Shown: positions 1-11,788 of the stretch, piece by piece
Layout of the letters: every line of letters starts with the position of its first letter
Position numbering within the stretch: position 1 is the stretch's first letter
Origin: Miscanthus floridulus
Lineage: Eukaryota; Streptophyta; Magnoliopsida; Poales; Poaceae
Direction of reading: 5' to 3'
Length of the DNA stretch: 64,000 bases
Assembly (NCBI RefSeq): GCF_019320115.1
Contig: NC_089591.1
Location: 55,552,078-55,616,077, forward strand
The notes under the pieces: model-generated
Seen by the model: the letters and a program-made list of their open reading frames with translations, nothing else
The model's database searches: none
What the model was told of the DNA's origin: nothing
Translations under genes and position numbers: made by a program

Positions 1-9
1 TTTATAAAT
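1..9 (+). promoter_or_regulatory. Possible TATA box of the GRF/TNP2 transcription unit
   Basis: The window opens with TTTATAAAT. It is followed by pyrimidine-rich, leader-like sequence and a possible donor near 140-150. The first coding ATG is at 1166, so a long leader intron covering 150-1160 would be needed. This is inference from layout. Confidence 0.35.
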
Positions 10-302
10 CGGCCGTCTCCTCCTTCCTCCCCGAGCCCGAGCTCAGCACATTTTGAAGCTCACTGCAGTAGTGTTCTTGCTTCCTCCCTCCCTCCATTGT
101 TCCTCCATCCATTCTTCGATTCCTCCGTCGATTCTTCAGTTGTAAAGGTTACCAATCTCATACTCTCATTTTTTACCATTTTCTTATGCCATTTTATTCA
201 CTATATATATTTATGGTTCTTTATTGTGGTTTTTTTTCATTTGTAAGCAATTTGAGCTCAAAATCACTTTAAGCTTGCATATTTACATGAAAGAAGGTTA
301 AA

Positions 303-973
303 GTATATATAAATATAAAGTTAGAAAATAGTTAGAAAATTATAGCAAATCCTTACTAGTTGAACTTGCGGACCGTGTTCAGGTCGGCGAGGATGTTCTC
401 TGCCGAGCGGTAACGGACGTCAAGGAGGAGCTTTGATTCTACGAGGGAGAGCGATAACGGTCGTGGAAGACCGTGTTCCCTTCCTCGTAGAATCGGAGCT
501 CTTCCTTGACCAAGTACGGTGCCGTCCAGTGGAGAAATCCTCGCCGAGCTGATCACGTAAGCAAGGTCAACTAGTACGGATGGTTATTTATTCACATGTC
601 CCGATATCGTCGTAGTAGTCTGTCAATCACCGTACCTAAACGTAGTATATATAAATAAAAACTTAGAAAATAGTTAGAAAATTATAGAAAATCCGTACTA
701 GTTGAACTTGCGGACCGTGTTCAGGTCGGCAAGCATGTTCTCTGTCGAGCGGTAACGGACATCAAGGAGGAGCTTTGATTCTACGAGGGAGAGCGACAAC
801 GGTCGTGGGAGACCGTGTTCCCTTCCTCATAGAATCGGAGCTCTTCCTTGACCAAGTACGGTGCTGTCCGGTGGAGAAATGCTCGCCGAGATGATCACGT
901 AAGCAAGGTCAACTAATACGGATGGTTATTTATTCACACGTCCCGATATCGTCGTAGTAGTCTGTTATGTGTG
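303..973. repeat. Tandem pair of 342-bp units, each a ~220-bp foldback
   Basis: Two near-identical units start near 303 and 645, with a period of 342 bp measured from ACTAGTTGAACTTGCGG at 355 and 697. Each is a long imperfect palindrome. In unit 1, 355-369 pairs with 561-575; TCGGCGAGGAT near 383 pairs with ATCCTCGCCGA near 538; GATTCTACGAGGGA pairs with TTCCTCGTAGAATC on either side of a loop near 465. Both units lie in the presumed leader intron of the GRF gene. They could be subterminal protein-binding repeats or a small-RNA-producing hairpin; the sequence does not decide. Confidence 0.85.
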
Positions 974-1165
974 TACATTCCCATTCTTCTGTTAATTTGC
1001 GGAAATATCATATGAATTACTTACCTGCCGCAGTAAAAGACGAGAACACAATGACCATTAAAAATATCATTGTTTAGAGATCTAGATAATTTTATAGTTT
1101 GTTAATTTTATTTGTTTATAAAAGAAGAAATTTATAGTGTATTAAAAAATGAGTATAGAGAGTAG

Positions 1166-1701
1166 ATGGCAACTGCTTCCGGGTCCTCGGCCTCTCATGG
1201 GTTTCCAAAGCGACTTAGGCCGGGCCTTCCTCTCATTCCATGCGGCAAGTGTCGTGATGAGATGAAGATTGTGATGGAGTACCGAGTGAAGAAGGAGGGT
1301 CCCAACAAGGATCGTATCTTCTACAAGTGTCCGGATCGCAATGTGAGTTATTTTATCGTATTTAATGATTATGGTTAGTTTATACCTATTTTCATGATGG
1401 TTGTGATTAAAGTTCTAGTTTTTTGTTTTAATTTTAGTGGGATGGCAGTGGACGATGTTCAGGCTTCTACTGGGAGGAAGAGTATGTTGAACTCGTGCAA
1501 AAATATCTTGCACAACAGGCAGATACGGCGGCTAATGAGGCAGTGATCCAGCCGAAGAAGCCCAAAGATGTTGCACAATCGGGGGATCTGTCTGTTTTAG
1601 TTGAGATTGGTCGCGAAATCCTTGTGCTCCTGAAATGTATTTTAGCTTTAGTTCTTTTAGTGGTAGTTGGGATTGTCTACATTGTAGCGATGCTTTCATA
1701 A
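1166..1701 (+). CDS. GRF-type zinc-finger protein with C-terminal membrane segment (CACTA accessory gene)
   Basis: There are two exons, 1166-1342 and 1438-1701. The 95-bp intron has GTGAGT at the donor and TTTTAG at the acceptor, and the join is in phase, giving 146 residues. Residues about 27-75 hold the GRF zinc-finger pattern: CGKC, then a basic stretch ending FYKCP, then GRCSGFYWEEE across the splice. The last 30 residues are strongly hydrophobic (roughly EILVLLKCILALVLLVVVGI), a likely membrane anchor. GRF fingers bind single-stranded nucleic acid in other proteins; the role here is unknown. Small GRF/tail-anchored genes of this kind are common in grass genomes and often sit beside TNP2 genes. 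The reading frame is intact, unlike the genes downstream. Confidence 0.75.
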
Positions 1702-1789
1702 ATTTGTATCTTTTGTGGTGGCACGCATGTTGTATAAATAATTAATTATGATCTAGGTTTTAATATGATATTTATGTCATGTAATGCAG

Positions 1790-4700
1790 ATGAGCCGTCA
1801 TTGGATGTATAATGCTGATCGCCGCTCACAAGAGTTCATTGACGGCGTGCATTCTTTATTACGTGCGGCCGAGACAAACAAACGCGACGGTTTCATGTGC
1901 TGCCCATGTGCCATATGTAAGAATACGGTGGAATATCCTTGCTCAAGGACTCTTCATTCACACTTGTTCAAGTCGGGTTTCATGCCAAACTATATTTGTT
2001 GGACAAAGCACGGAGAAACCGGTGTTGTAATGGAAGAAGATGAAGAAGAACAATGGGACGACAATGATATTATTCCTGATGGTGCGTGCTTCAATGATAC
2101 TGCAATGGGAGAAGCTGAAGAAGAGGTAGCCGCAGAAGATGAGCCGGCTGATGATCTTTGTCAGGTCATTCGTGATGCACAAAGAGAATGTGAAAGTGAA
2201 AAGGAGAAGATCAAGTTCGAGCGGATGCTAGAAGATCACAAGAAATTGTTGTACCCAACTTGTGATGCAGGGCAGAAAAAGTTGGGAACCACACTAGAAT
2301 TGCTGCAATGGAAGGCAAAGAATGGTGTATCTGACAAGGGATTTGGAGAGTTACTAAAAATCCAAAAGAAGATGCTTCCGAAGTACAATGAATTGCCCGC
2401 CACTACCTACGAAGCAAAACAAGTTGTCTGTCCTATGGGGCTAGAAATAGAGAAGATACATGCATGTCCTAATGACTGCATCCTATACCGTGGCAAAGAG
2501 TACGAGAAATTGGATGCATGCCCGGTATGCCATGCGTCGCGGTATAAGATCAGGCGAGATGACCCTGGTGATGTTGAGGGCGAACGTCCACGTAAGAAAA
2601 TCCCTGCCAAGGTTATGTGGTATGCTCCTATAATACCACGCTTGAAACGTCTGTTCAGAAACAAAGAACATGCAAAATTGTTACGATGGCACAAAGAAGA
2701 CCGTAAGGTAGACAATATGTTGAGACACCCTGCTGATGGGTCCCAGTGGAGAGCAATCGATAGAGAATTCCCGGAGTTTGCAAATGACGCAAGAAACTTA
2801 AGGTTTGCTTTAAGTACAGATGGTATCAATCCTTTTGGAGAGCAGAACAGTAGTCATAGCACTTGGCCTGTTACTCTAAGTATCTACAACATTCCTCCTT
2901 GGTTATGCATGAAGCGGAAGTTCATTATGATGCCTGTGCTCATCCAAGGCCCGAAGCAACCTGGCAATGACATCGATGTGTACCTGAGACCACTTATTGA
3001 TGAACTTCTCATTTTGTGGAATAAAGAAGGTGTACGTGTGTGGGATGAGTACAAATAGGAACACTTTGATCTGCGAGCATTGTTGTTCGTAACAATCAAT
3101 GATTGGCCTGCTCTAAGTAATCTTTCAGGACAGTCAAACAAGGGATATAATGCATGCACACACTGCTTCGGTGATATTAGAGGTGTATTCTTGAAAAAAT
3201 GTCGAAAGGTCGTGTACCTTGGCCATCGTCGATTTCTTCCTGCAAATCATCCCGTAAGAAAGAAAGGTAAGCATTTTAAAGGGAAAGCAGACCACCTGAC
3301 CAAGCCTCGCAACCGAACCGGTGAGGATGTACTCGATATGGTCAATGATGTGAAAGTCGTCTTTGGAAAAGGACATGGAAGCCAACCTATTCCGAAAGAC
3401 GCTAACGGTCACGCACCCATGTGGAAGAAAAAGTCCATATTTTGGGACCTACCCTATTGGCAAGTCCTGGAGGTCCGTAGCTCGATCGACGTGATGCACC
3501 TGACGAAGAATCTTTGTGTGAACCTGCTAGGCTTTATGGGTGTGTATGGAAAGCCTAAGGACACATTTGAAGCACGACAGGACCTGCGTTGTTTGAGAGA
3601 AAGAGACAACCTGCATCCAGAGAAGACAGATGATGGACGCCATTACTTACGTCCTGCTAGCTACACTCTAAGCAAAGAGGAGAAGGAAATCATGTTTGAA
3701 TGCTTAAACAACATCAAGGTACCATCTGGATTCTCCTCGAATATAAAGGGTATTATAAATGTGACAGAGAAGAAATTCTGTAACTTAAAGTCCCATGACT
3801 GTCACGTTCTCATGACGCAATTACTTCCAGTTGCATTAAGAGGAATTCTACCTCCAAATGTACGTCTAGCCACCGTAAAGCTATGTGCATTCCTCAATGC
3901 AATTTCTCAGAAGGCAATTGATCCAACTGATCTAGCTAAACTACAGAATAATGTGGTTCAATATCTCGTCAGCTTTGAGTTAGTGTTCCCTCCTTCCTTC
4001 TTTGATATTATGACACACCTCCTAGTTCACCTAGTCAAGGAGATTTTCACTCTCGGTCCTGTGTTCCTACACAACATGTTCCCCTTAGAGAGATTCATGG
4101 GAGTCCTAAAGAAATATGTTCACAACCGTGCTCGCCCAGAAGGAAGCATCGCCAAGGGCTATGGAACAGAAGAGGTCATTGAGTTCTGTGTTGACTTTAT
4201 TCCCGACCTTGACTCAATTGGTGTTCCTGAATCGAGACATGAGGGGAGACTAAGCGGAAAGGGGACACTAGGGAGGAAAACATATATTGGTACGGATGAT
4301 GATTATTTCAATAAAGCGCACTACATAGTTCTACAGAACTCCTCTTTGGTAGATCCGTATATTGAGACACACAAGGATCTCTTACGATCCGAGTTTCCAG
4401 GGAAGACTGAAGCTTGGATTACGCATAAGCACATGGAAACTTTTGGCGGTTGGTTGCGAAAAAAATATCAAGGTGATGAGAGCATCCATGAGCAACTGTA
4501 TTTATTGGCTATGCAACCATCATGGCATATCGTCACATACAAAGGGTACGAGATAAATGGAAACATATTCTACACAGTAGCCCAAGATAAAAGGAGTACC
4601 AACCAAAACAGTGGTGTCCGCATAGATGCCACAGACCCGAATGGGAATAAGCAGACATATTATGGACGCATAGATGAAATATGGGAACTAGAATATGCAC

Positions 4701-5140
4701 CTACTTTGAAGATCCCATTGTTCAAGTGCCAATGGGTCAAGGTGACCGGAGGCGGAGTAACAGTAGACAACGAGTATAGAATGACAACAGTAGACCTTAG
4801 TAATATTGGGTACAAAGACGAACCATTCGTCCTTGCCAAGGATGTGAATCAGGTGTTCTATGTCAATGATATGTCTACCAAACCAAAAAGAGGGAAAAAC
4901 GATAATGACTCAACCAAAGAGCCAAAGCGCCACATAGTTCTTTCAGGGAAAAGAGTCATCGTGGGAATTGAGGACAAGTCGGACATGTTAGAAGAATATG
5001 AAAAGGATGACCGAATTCCGCCCTTCAAAGTGAACAAAGACCCTAGCATCTTGGTAAATGATGAGGACACTTCATGGTTACGAAGCGATCATAACCAAGG
5101 GACATACGTAAAGAAGAAGTTCACTGCTGTGCCCACTTGA
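1790..5140 (+). pseudogene. TNP2-like CACTA transposase with one in-frame stop
   Basis: One reading frame runs from ATG 1790 (MSRHWMYN) to the stop at 5138-5140, broken only by TAG at 3056-3058. An ATG at 1784 is in frame, but the family normally starts at MSRHWM. Domains in order: Transpos_assoc with its Cys-rich finger (about residues 1-75; CCPCAICKN, HSHLFKSGF), an acidic linker, Transposase_21/TNP2 (from about residue 260; STDGINPFG), DUF4218 (about 3820-4200; LPVALRGILPPNVR, FPLERFMG) and DUF4216 (about 4660-4760). The product would cut and join the element's ends. The stop lies in the middle of the TNP2 domain, so no full enzyme can be made without readthrough. The rest has no frameshift over 3.3 kb, which suggests fairly recent loss. 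Confidence 0.92.
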
Positions 5141-5596
5141 TGATATAGTGATTTAATATAGTGTGTGTTTGAGATATTATGTAATAATTGTGAATTCAGA
5201 TGTTTATTATGTCATGTTTCAAATTAAATCAATGTTTGATTTGGTGGGATTTCTCTCTCAAAAAGGTAAATTAGGATACTGAGTGATGAAAAATTAAAAT
5301 ATTAACGTTAAAATGATGTGAAAACAAATTTCCTGTCCAAAACTAATAATTTTAATAATTTTAATTAAACACTACATTTTTGCATTAACGAAATAATAAA
5401 TATTAGTTACATTATGTTTTATAATTCTAACAAAAAATAAAAAAAGTTAGGTTATCGATTTTTCCTATGTGCAATAAACAAAAATAAAATTCATATTTTT
5501 AACAAAATAATTTTATGCCTTTTATTTAATTTACTATGTATTTAATAAAAACTATTGCATTTCTATTGTATTTAACAAGACTATTGCTTAAAACAG
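5141..5596. other. AT-rich 3' flank of the TNP2 gene
   Basis: AT-rich DNA with several AATAA-like signals that could serve as poly(A) signals. No gene or repeat structure recognised. Confidence 0.5.
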
Positions 5597-5852
5597 GCGG
5601 GAAACGAAACTGCAGGCCACCTTTACTCCCGGGTGGGAAGCCCACCCGGGAGTAAAGGTGGGCTGCAGTTTCGTGGCCCGCCAAAAAAAAGCCTTTACTC
5701 CCGGTGCGTGTTACCAACCGGGAGTAAAGGTATACCTTTACTCCCGGTTGGTAACACGCACCGGGAGTAAAGGCACCTTTACTCCCGGTTAGTAATACGC
5801 ACCGGGAGTAAAGGGTTTTTACTCCCGGTTGGTGGCTGGCACCGGGAGTAAT
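5597..5852. repeat. CACTA subterminal palindromes (CTTTACTCCCGG type)
   Basis: Six or more copies of CCTTTACTCCCGG and its complement are arranged as inverted pairs. 5597-5682 is a near-perfect 86-bp palindrome centred on the AAG at 5639-5641. 5691-5774 is a perfect 84-bp palindrome centred on GTATAC. 5775-5852 holds two further imperfect pairs. Such subterminal repeats are binding sites for the TNPA-type protein in characterised En/Spm elements; here that role is inferred from layout. Confidence 0.9.
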
Positions 5853-5862
5853 TCTCCTCTGC

Positions 5863-5869
5863 TATATAA
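5863..5869 (+). promoter_or_regulatory. Possible TATA box of the Transposase_24/Ulp1-like gene
   Basis: TATATAA lies 10 bp after the last subterminal repeat and is followed by C-rich, leader-like sequence. Transcription starting here would read into the gene whose first ATG is at 7464. Confidence 0.4.
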
Positions 5870-7463
5870 CCTCCAGCGCCTGGCAGATCGATCTGCTCGT
5901 CTTCTTCCTCGTCGAACACCGCCGCCCTCTTCTTCCTCGCACCGCGTCCGTTCGCCTTCCGTGACACCGGCGCCGCCGTCTTCTTCCTCGTGCGGCCTCC
6001 ACCGCGCGCGCCCGTGCCCCTCCTCCGCGCTTGCCCGTGGCCCTCCACCGCGCCCTCCTCCACGCCCAAGGCCCTCCACCGCGCGTTGCCCCACCGCGCC
6101 GGCCCGAGGCCCTCCAGTACGTACACTGCCGAGCTTCGAGGTGATATATTCGTCGATCTCTTTGTACATTCGTCCGAGCCCTCCACTGCCGAGTTATAGA
6201 TCACGTCGAAAACTACAACTTTGGTGTAAGCCATGTGTCAACGGTCGAGGTCGATTGAAAATTCCAAATTTTGAATCACAAAATCTAGAAACTAAAAATG
6301 AATATTTGGAACTCTAAATGATTTTAAATAAAAACATATCTTAAGGCAAGTTTTGAATATTTGGAACTCTAAATGACAAGTATAATTAAGGATCACCAAT
6401 GAAATTACTTTAGAAATTAATTAGATCGATGTAAATCCATGGCTTGTATAATAAACACGCTATATATTATTTGGAAACAACGCTACGAACCATCCGCTAA
6501 TGATCCAGCCCATCAACCGCCATATATTCATCACTATATGATATGCCATTATTTCAAGATGCAGTTTCAATAGAAGAATTTTTTCTATCTTCATAGATCA
6601 ATGTTTGTTAACGAAATTTTATCCAAATATATTCATGTAGGGTCTTTTTTTTGAAGGATTTGTTGTAGGATATATAATGGTCAAATAGGAACTCAATTTT
6701 GATACCCAGTTTATAAACTAAGCGTTTTTTAGTTTATCAAAAATATCACATGTTTCTTCATTTGTGAACTTTGAATATACATATATAATATATTAATGTT
6801 GCTAAAGTAATATGAGCATTACATATTTTTTTCCGGGAAGACTATCTTCAAACTTTATATCATAGCATCAGAGATCGCCTGTAGAAGAAGAAAATAAATT
6901 CTTATCATTTCGGAAATAGTAATGGTTATATGAGCAATAAGACACATATACTTACATTTCATAATGACTTATACTTATATTATTAACATAGAATTTTCTC
7001 ATATGATGAATGACTACATGGTTGATCACATGGTACATAGGATCACAACATCACGCACCGACACCGCCCCGGCCCGCCTCACGTCGTCGTCGTCGTCAGC
7101 ACGCCGGCCCGCCTCACGTCATCGTCGTCAGCACACCGGCCACCGCGCCGACACGTATATATACGTCATTTGTATTCATATGCATTTCGTCCATGCGTTT
7201 CTATGTATACGGCGGAGCACCGCCGCCCTCGTTCACCCATGTGTACAGACATATATACGGCGGAGTGGAGCACCGCCACTCTTGTCACACCGCCCTTTCT
7301 CGTGCCCTAATTCGCCCTAGTACCGACGTAGTTCGTCCTAGTGTGGCGAATTGTGTCCATGATCGAGGGGCAAGATTTAATAATGCATATTGTTTGTAGA
7401 TTTTACGCATGTAATAAGCAAAGATTTGACGTACTATATATTGGTTTTGTTTTTTGAAGCTAG
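5870..7463 (+). other. Presumed leader and 5' introns of the Transposase_24/Ulp1-like gene
   Basis: 5870-6200 is GC-rich and rich in Pro/Arg/Ser codons in several frames, as in untranslated leaders of grass genes. 6240-7000 is AT-rich and featureless. 7060-7380 is again GC-rich, with CGTCGTCGTC runs and a repeated ATATATACGGCGGAG. No convincing protein was recognised; open frames here look like chance products of composition. Confidence 0.4.
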
Positions 7464-10400
7464 ATGGCCGACCCGAGAAATATGGATGAGGAGGAGTTGA
7501 TGATGAATTTGATCAACACTGGCACTCAAGTTGCCGGCGATGATGGTGCTAAAAATAACGTGCAAGAGGATGTAGATGACGGGAGTCAGTACTTAGCTCT
7601 TGAACAAAATGAGCAACAACATATTGGCCAAGTATATATTTTTTATTATTAGCTATATATATATATTATCATATGTCTTATGTGTGCTCATGACATTAAA
7701 AATAATGTTTATGTTTTGTAGCCCTCTGGATCGACATCAACAACTACAACGAAGAGTAAAAATGTTCGAGGTCCCAAAAAGCCATTGGAGGGTCGCTTCA
7801 TCATCTCGGAGTTCAATGTGGATATAGGAGAACCGGGGGGGGGGGGCGAATAAAATGAAATTTGTGCACCACTGTGGTTACCTTGTACGGGACCGGCTCC
7901 TGATTAGTACCCGTGAATGGAAGAAGAAGACCAATGCTCCTCATATCAGTTTTGTCTCCGATCGTGACAAGGCGTTAATTTGGAATAATGTCTTGGTACA
8001 TTTCACGCTCCAAACAGATGATTATGATGATATAATAGATGGTGATGAATTGAAGGAGCGAGTTAGGGATTGGGCAATGAAGAAGATGGCCACCCAGTTT
8101 CAGACTTGGAAGAAACACCTATACACGACGTATGTCAAGAAGAACATAGCACCAGATTTTACTGTCCCAGGCCCGATCTCAAAGCAGAGGCCCTATTGGG
8201 ATGAGTTTGTACAGTACAAGACTTCAGAAGAGGGTGTGAGTCGGGTGATAAAGAACCAACGTAATGCCCAACAGAAGACATACCACCATACCTTGGGATC
8301 AGGTGGCTACCCGACTGCCATTAAGAAGTGGAACAAAATGGAAGCAGACCTTCTTGCCAAGGGTATCAGACCAGAATCACTCGAGTGGGGAGAACGTGCA
8401 AAGAATTGGTTTTTCGCTCATGGGGGAACACTAGACCAGGAGACAGGGAAGTGCGTTTATGGCGCAAGACTGCAAGAAGCAGCAGAAAGATTGTTTTATG
8501 CTCAGAGAGCTACTGCTAGTGGTGCGTTCAGGCCCAACAGAGAGAAGGATGAGCTGACATACGCCATCGGGACTATTGAACATGGTGGCCGAACTAGAGG
8601 CAAAGGAAGTGTCTCGTGGGAGCATGGATTCCCTCAGGACAGACCTTCCTACAGAAGTCACCAGAGAAAGAAGGAAGAAGAGGCACACCGGCTCCAGAGG
8701 TTGGAGGAAGCGGTGCATGAAGCACAGGAGCGGGAAAAAAACCTTGAAGCGAGAATGCAGGAGGAAATCAAAAGGCAAGTGCAAATAGCAGTGAGTGCAA
8801 GCAAGCAGGCATCAGAGCCAGGAATCAACATTAGCCAATCTGTTCAGTTGAAAAGCAGCTGCGCTTCCACGGAGATACCAAATCAAGGGGACACAGGACT
8901 GCGCTTCCCTGTGGATGACGTCACTGAACCTTGTACAACGTGTGAGCTACACATTCCGAAGGAGAATTCCACAATCAAGGTGGCTATCGGTCTTGTTAAT
9001 CCTATCGACCGAACCAAGACACCAAGGATTCATGGGAATATAATCCAAGAAGGATATGCCACCATCTCGGTAGATAAAGCTAAAAAAGGTTATAGTGATT
9101 TGCCTCTTGACATTCCTGGAGGTGATGGCGAGAAGACTCTAGGAGAAGCGGAGAAGACATTCATTCTATGGCGCAAGCGCTACATCATCATTCCAGGGAT
9201 GTCGGCTCCACCTCCTTCTGAACTACCTCACCATAGGTACGTGCGGATGAAAACACTACATCATTAATTTGTATTGGCTTAAATAATTAACAATCTGCTC
9301 ATAATAATATGTCATTCCTTTTTTTGTAGCAGATCCTCCCCCAACCTAAATCCAATTGTTCAATCGCCAGATCATCATAGTGCTCTGTACAATGACATTG
9401 TGTTGGAAGACGAGGCTGCATCCACACCCTCTCCAAGGAGGTCTCCAACGCCGCAGCCGCCACCTCCAAGGAGGTCTCCAACGCCGCTGCCAACACCTCC
9501 AAGGAGGTCTCCAACGCCGCTGCCAACACCTCCAAGGAGGTCTCCAACGCCTCCCCCGCCCCCGCCTACCAAGAAGCCTAGCAAGAGGCCAGCCCCTCAA
9601 ACGAAGAACCAGTCCCCGCCTGCAAAGAAAGCCACTGTGAAACCAAGGGCTATTCCCAAAATAATATCTGAAGAGAAGGAAGAAGGAACTGATGCATATA
9701 AAAAAGACATGTCTAGATTCTATGACAAACTTAAAATGAATCAAGAAGCAAGGAGAAACCCAGAGAAACCGTACTTCTTCGTAGCTCCGGATATTTTAAG
9801 AAAAAAGGTGACTTCTTACCAGCATCAACAGCGGGAATCTCGTAAGCCGTCCAAATCAACGTTATCAGACTATGACCGCACTCTCACCAAGTCAATTGAG
9901 GCGGCACAGAAAAAGAAGCGGGCAGGGAAAGGAGTTGCCCAACTCGGACAACAAGCGCACCAATCAATCCCCCCGCTAGTTGTTGGTAATGAATATGGTT
10001 CGAATTTAGGATTAATGCATCAGGCAAACATACCTCCGGATGTCGATTTGGATCACCTTGGTGAATTTCTTGATGAGACTGGTCTCGACCTTTACCAGAT
10101 GTTTGGTGATGGAAACATTGAGAGTGCGGCGGAGGTTGATATTTGGAAGAAAAAATTTGTACTAGGCCAGAGTCTATACAACCCTCAAGCCTTATCTGAT
10201 CTGGGGACGCAAATGTACCTACTAAACAAGTGGTACATGCAGGCGTCTACCAGTGGAGACTTCTGCGTTGGTGTCAGAATTAGAGACGAACATTGGTTCC
10301 GTGGCGATGATGTTATGTATGTTGACTTTGCAGAATTTCATCAACTATGCCACCTGACCTCTCTGGACAAAGTTATCATTAGCTGCTATTGCCTGTAAGT

Positions 10401-11486
10401 AATAATTCTTTCGATCTATTATTAAACTCATCATATGTGTGTATATGCATATAAATTATCCTAACAAGTACTATATATATGCAGATTTACAATGACAGAG
10501 CTCAGAAAGGAAGGCTGCAATGAAATTGGTTTTGTTGATCCCCATATAGTATTCAAAGACCCAATTACTCCAATGACTAATTGAAAGTCTGAGTCAGAGA
10601 GTAACCTCATGAACTTCTTAGTGAACCAACGCCACAAGAAGGATATACTCTTTCCCTATAACTTCAAGTGAGTGTTAATCATGTCGATCATAGCCTTAAT
10701 GGCTCATATGTTGATTCTAGTTGATTAATGAGTGTTATGCGTTATATCCTATAAACACATGCAGCAATCACTGGATATTGATGGACATTGATCTGGTGAA
10801 AAGTCACTTGATAATCTATGACTCGATGAGAAAACCACAACAAGACTACCAAGATATGATAGATATTATCCAGAGGTAATTTCGGGATCTCTAGCAACTA
10901 TATATACACACAAACATGATGATTAACTATATCTGATGACGTGGCAAATTTTTTATTGGGCAGTGTTTGGAAAACCTTTATTGAGAAGCAACACATGGAA
11001 AAATGCAAAGCGCCACTGAATGTAATCCCATTGAAAGTAAGTCCCCTGAATCGCATCATCTTTATTAATTAAACATATAGCTTTCACCGGATCACCAGAT
11101 TGGATGACAAATCTTTTTCTCGTAAAGTGGTGTCTGAGGCAGGAACAGGGGAACAACTACTGTGGTTACTATGTTTGCAAGTTTATCAAGGTGCTCTCCC
11201 AAAGAACTCCTACAGAGAGACTCAAAGTACGTTAAAAATACACTATATATTCATTTAATTATTATTATTGATTGTGTTACTATGTCTTTATATATATATA
11301 TGTACATATATTAATTTATTTTCCTTTAATTCAAACCTGTAGACTCGATGGTTGGAGAAAAAGGTCATACGGCAAGACCAAATCAAAGCAATTCAAGAGT
11401 CTATAGCCGGATTTTTTAATGAGCAGGTCATCGATTCCAAGGGCGAGTTCTACTTCGACCCAACACTGCCATTGAAGCCAAGCTAG
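7464..11486 (+). pseudogene. Transposase_24 (Ptta/En/Spm) - DUF8039 - Ulp1-like protease gene, eight exons, frameshifted
   Basis: Exons 7464-7631, 7722-9236, 9330-10394, 10485-10667, 10765-10875, 10964-11036, 11128-11226 and 11343-11486 all have GT-AG borders and agree in phase, once one base of the G run at 7835-7846 is discounted. That 12-G run shifts the frame just before NKMKFVHHCGYLVRD; TGA at 10582-10584 is a further break. Domains: acidic N-terminus; plant Transposase_24 (about 7860-8600; KKWNKMEADLLAKG); a Glu/Arg coiled coil (8650-8790); DUF8039 (about 8950-9200); a Pro-rich repeat; then a C48/Ulp1-like fold with His (NHWILMDID), Asp (IIYDSM) and Cys (NNYCGYYVC). Ulp1 enzymes process SUMO; here the target is unknown. 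The product is presumably the element's second (TNPA-like) protein. Confidence 0.85.
9433..9567 (+). repeat. 33-bp in-frame tandem repeat encoding a Pro-Arg-Ser linker
   Basis: Four copies of a 33-bp unit beginning CCAAGGAGGTCTCCAACGCC start at 9433, 9466, 9499 and 9532. The unit is a multiple of three and encodes PRRSPTPLPTP-type repeats between DUF8039 and the protease domain. The middle two copies are essentially identical, so copy number may vary. Confidence 0.9.
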
Positions 11487-11788
11487 AGGATGAGAAGAAA
11501 CTTGTTATGTCACAACAACTATAATGCAATCTTTTGTAATATATGCACATGAAATAATATAATGTAAAATACACATATGCATGCATGCATGTAAATATAT
11601 ATATGATGCATGCATATATATATATATATTTCTATGCTTGAATTGTGTGATTTAATACGTTCATTGTGCTTGAACCGAAACATACTATATGCGCGTATAA
11701 ATGTATAATTAGCAGCGTACAATACGACTTCGAAAACCTATTTTGAAAAGAAAACAAAAAAATGAAAAGAAAAGAAAAAAGAAAAAAA
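11487..11788. other. 3' flank with AT and ATGC microsatellites
   Basis: After the stop at 11484-11486 the sequence is AT-rich, with ATGC repeats at 11577-11592 and alternating AT runs near 11596-11605 and 11613-11630. An A-rich run at 11750-11787 leads into the subterminal repeats. No gene seen. Confidence 0.6.

Noticed and set aside
5829..6317. 162-residue plus-strand frame as a gene
   Set aside because: It starts inside a subterminal repeat and is Pro/Ser/Arg low-complexity; better read as leader of the downstream gene.
9299..9744. Minus-strand Gly/Val and Arg/Trp-rich frames
   Set aside because: Shadows of the 33-bp Pro-rich repeat.
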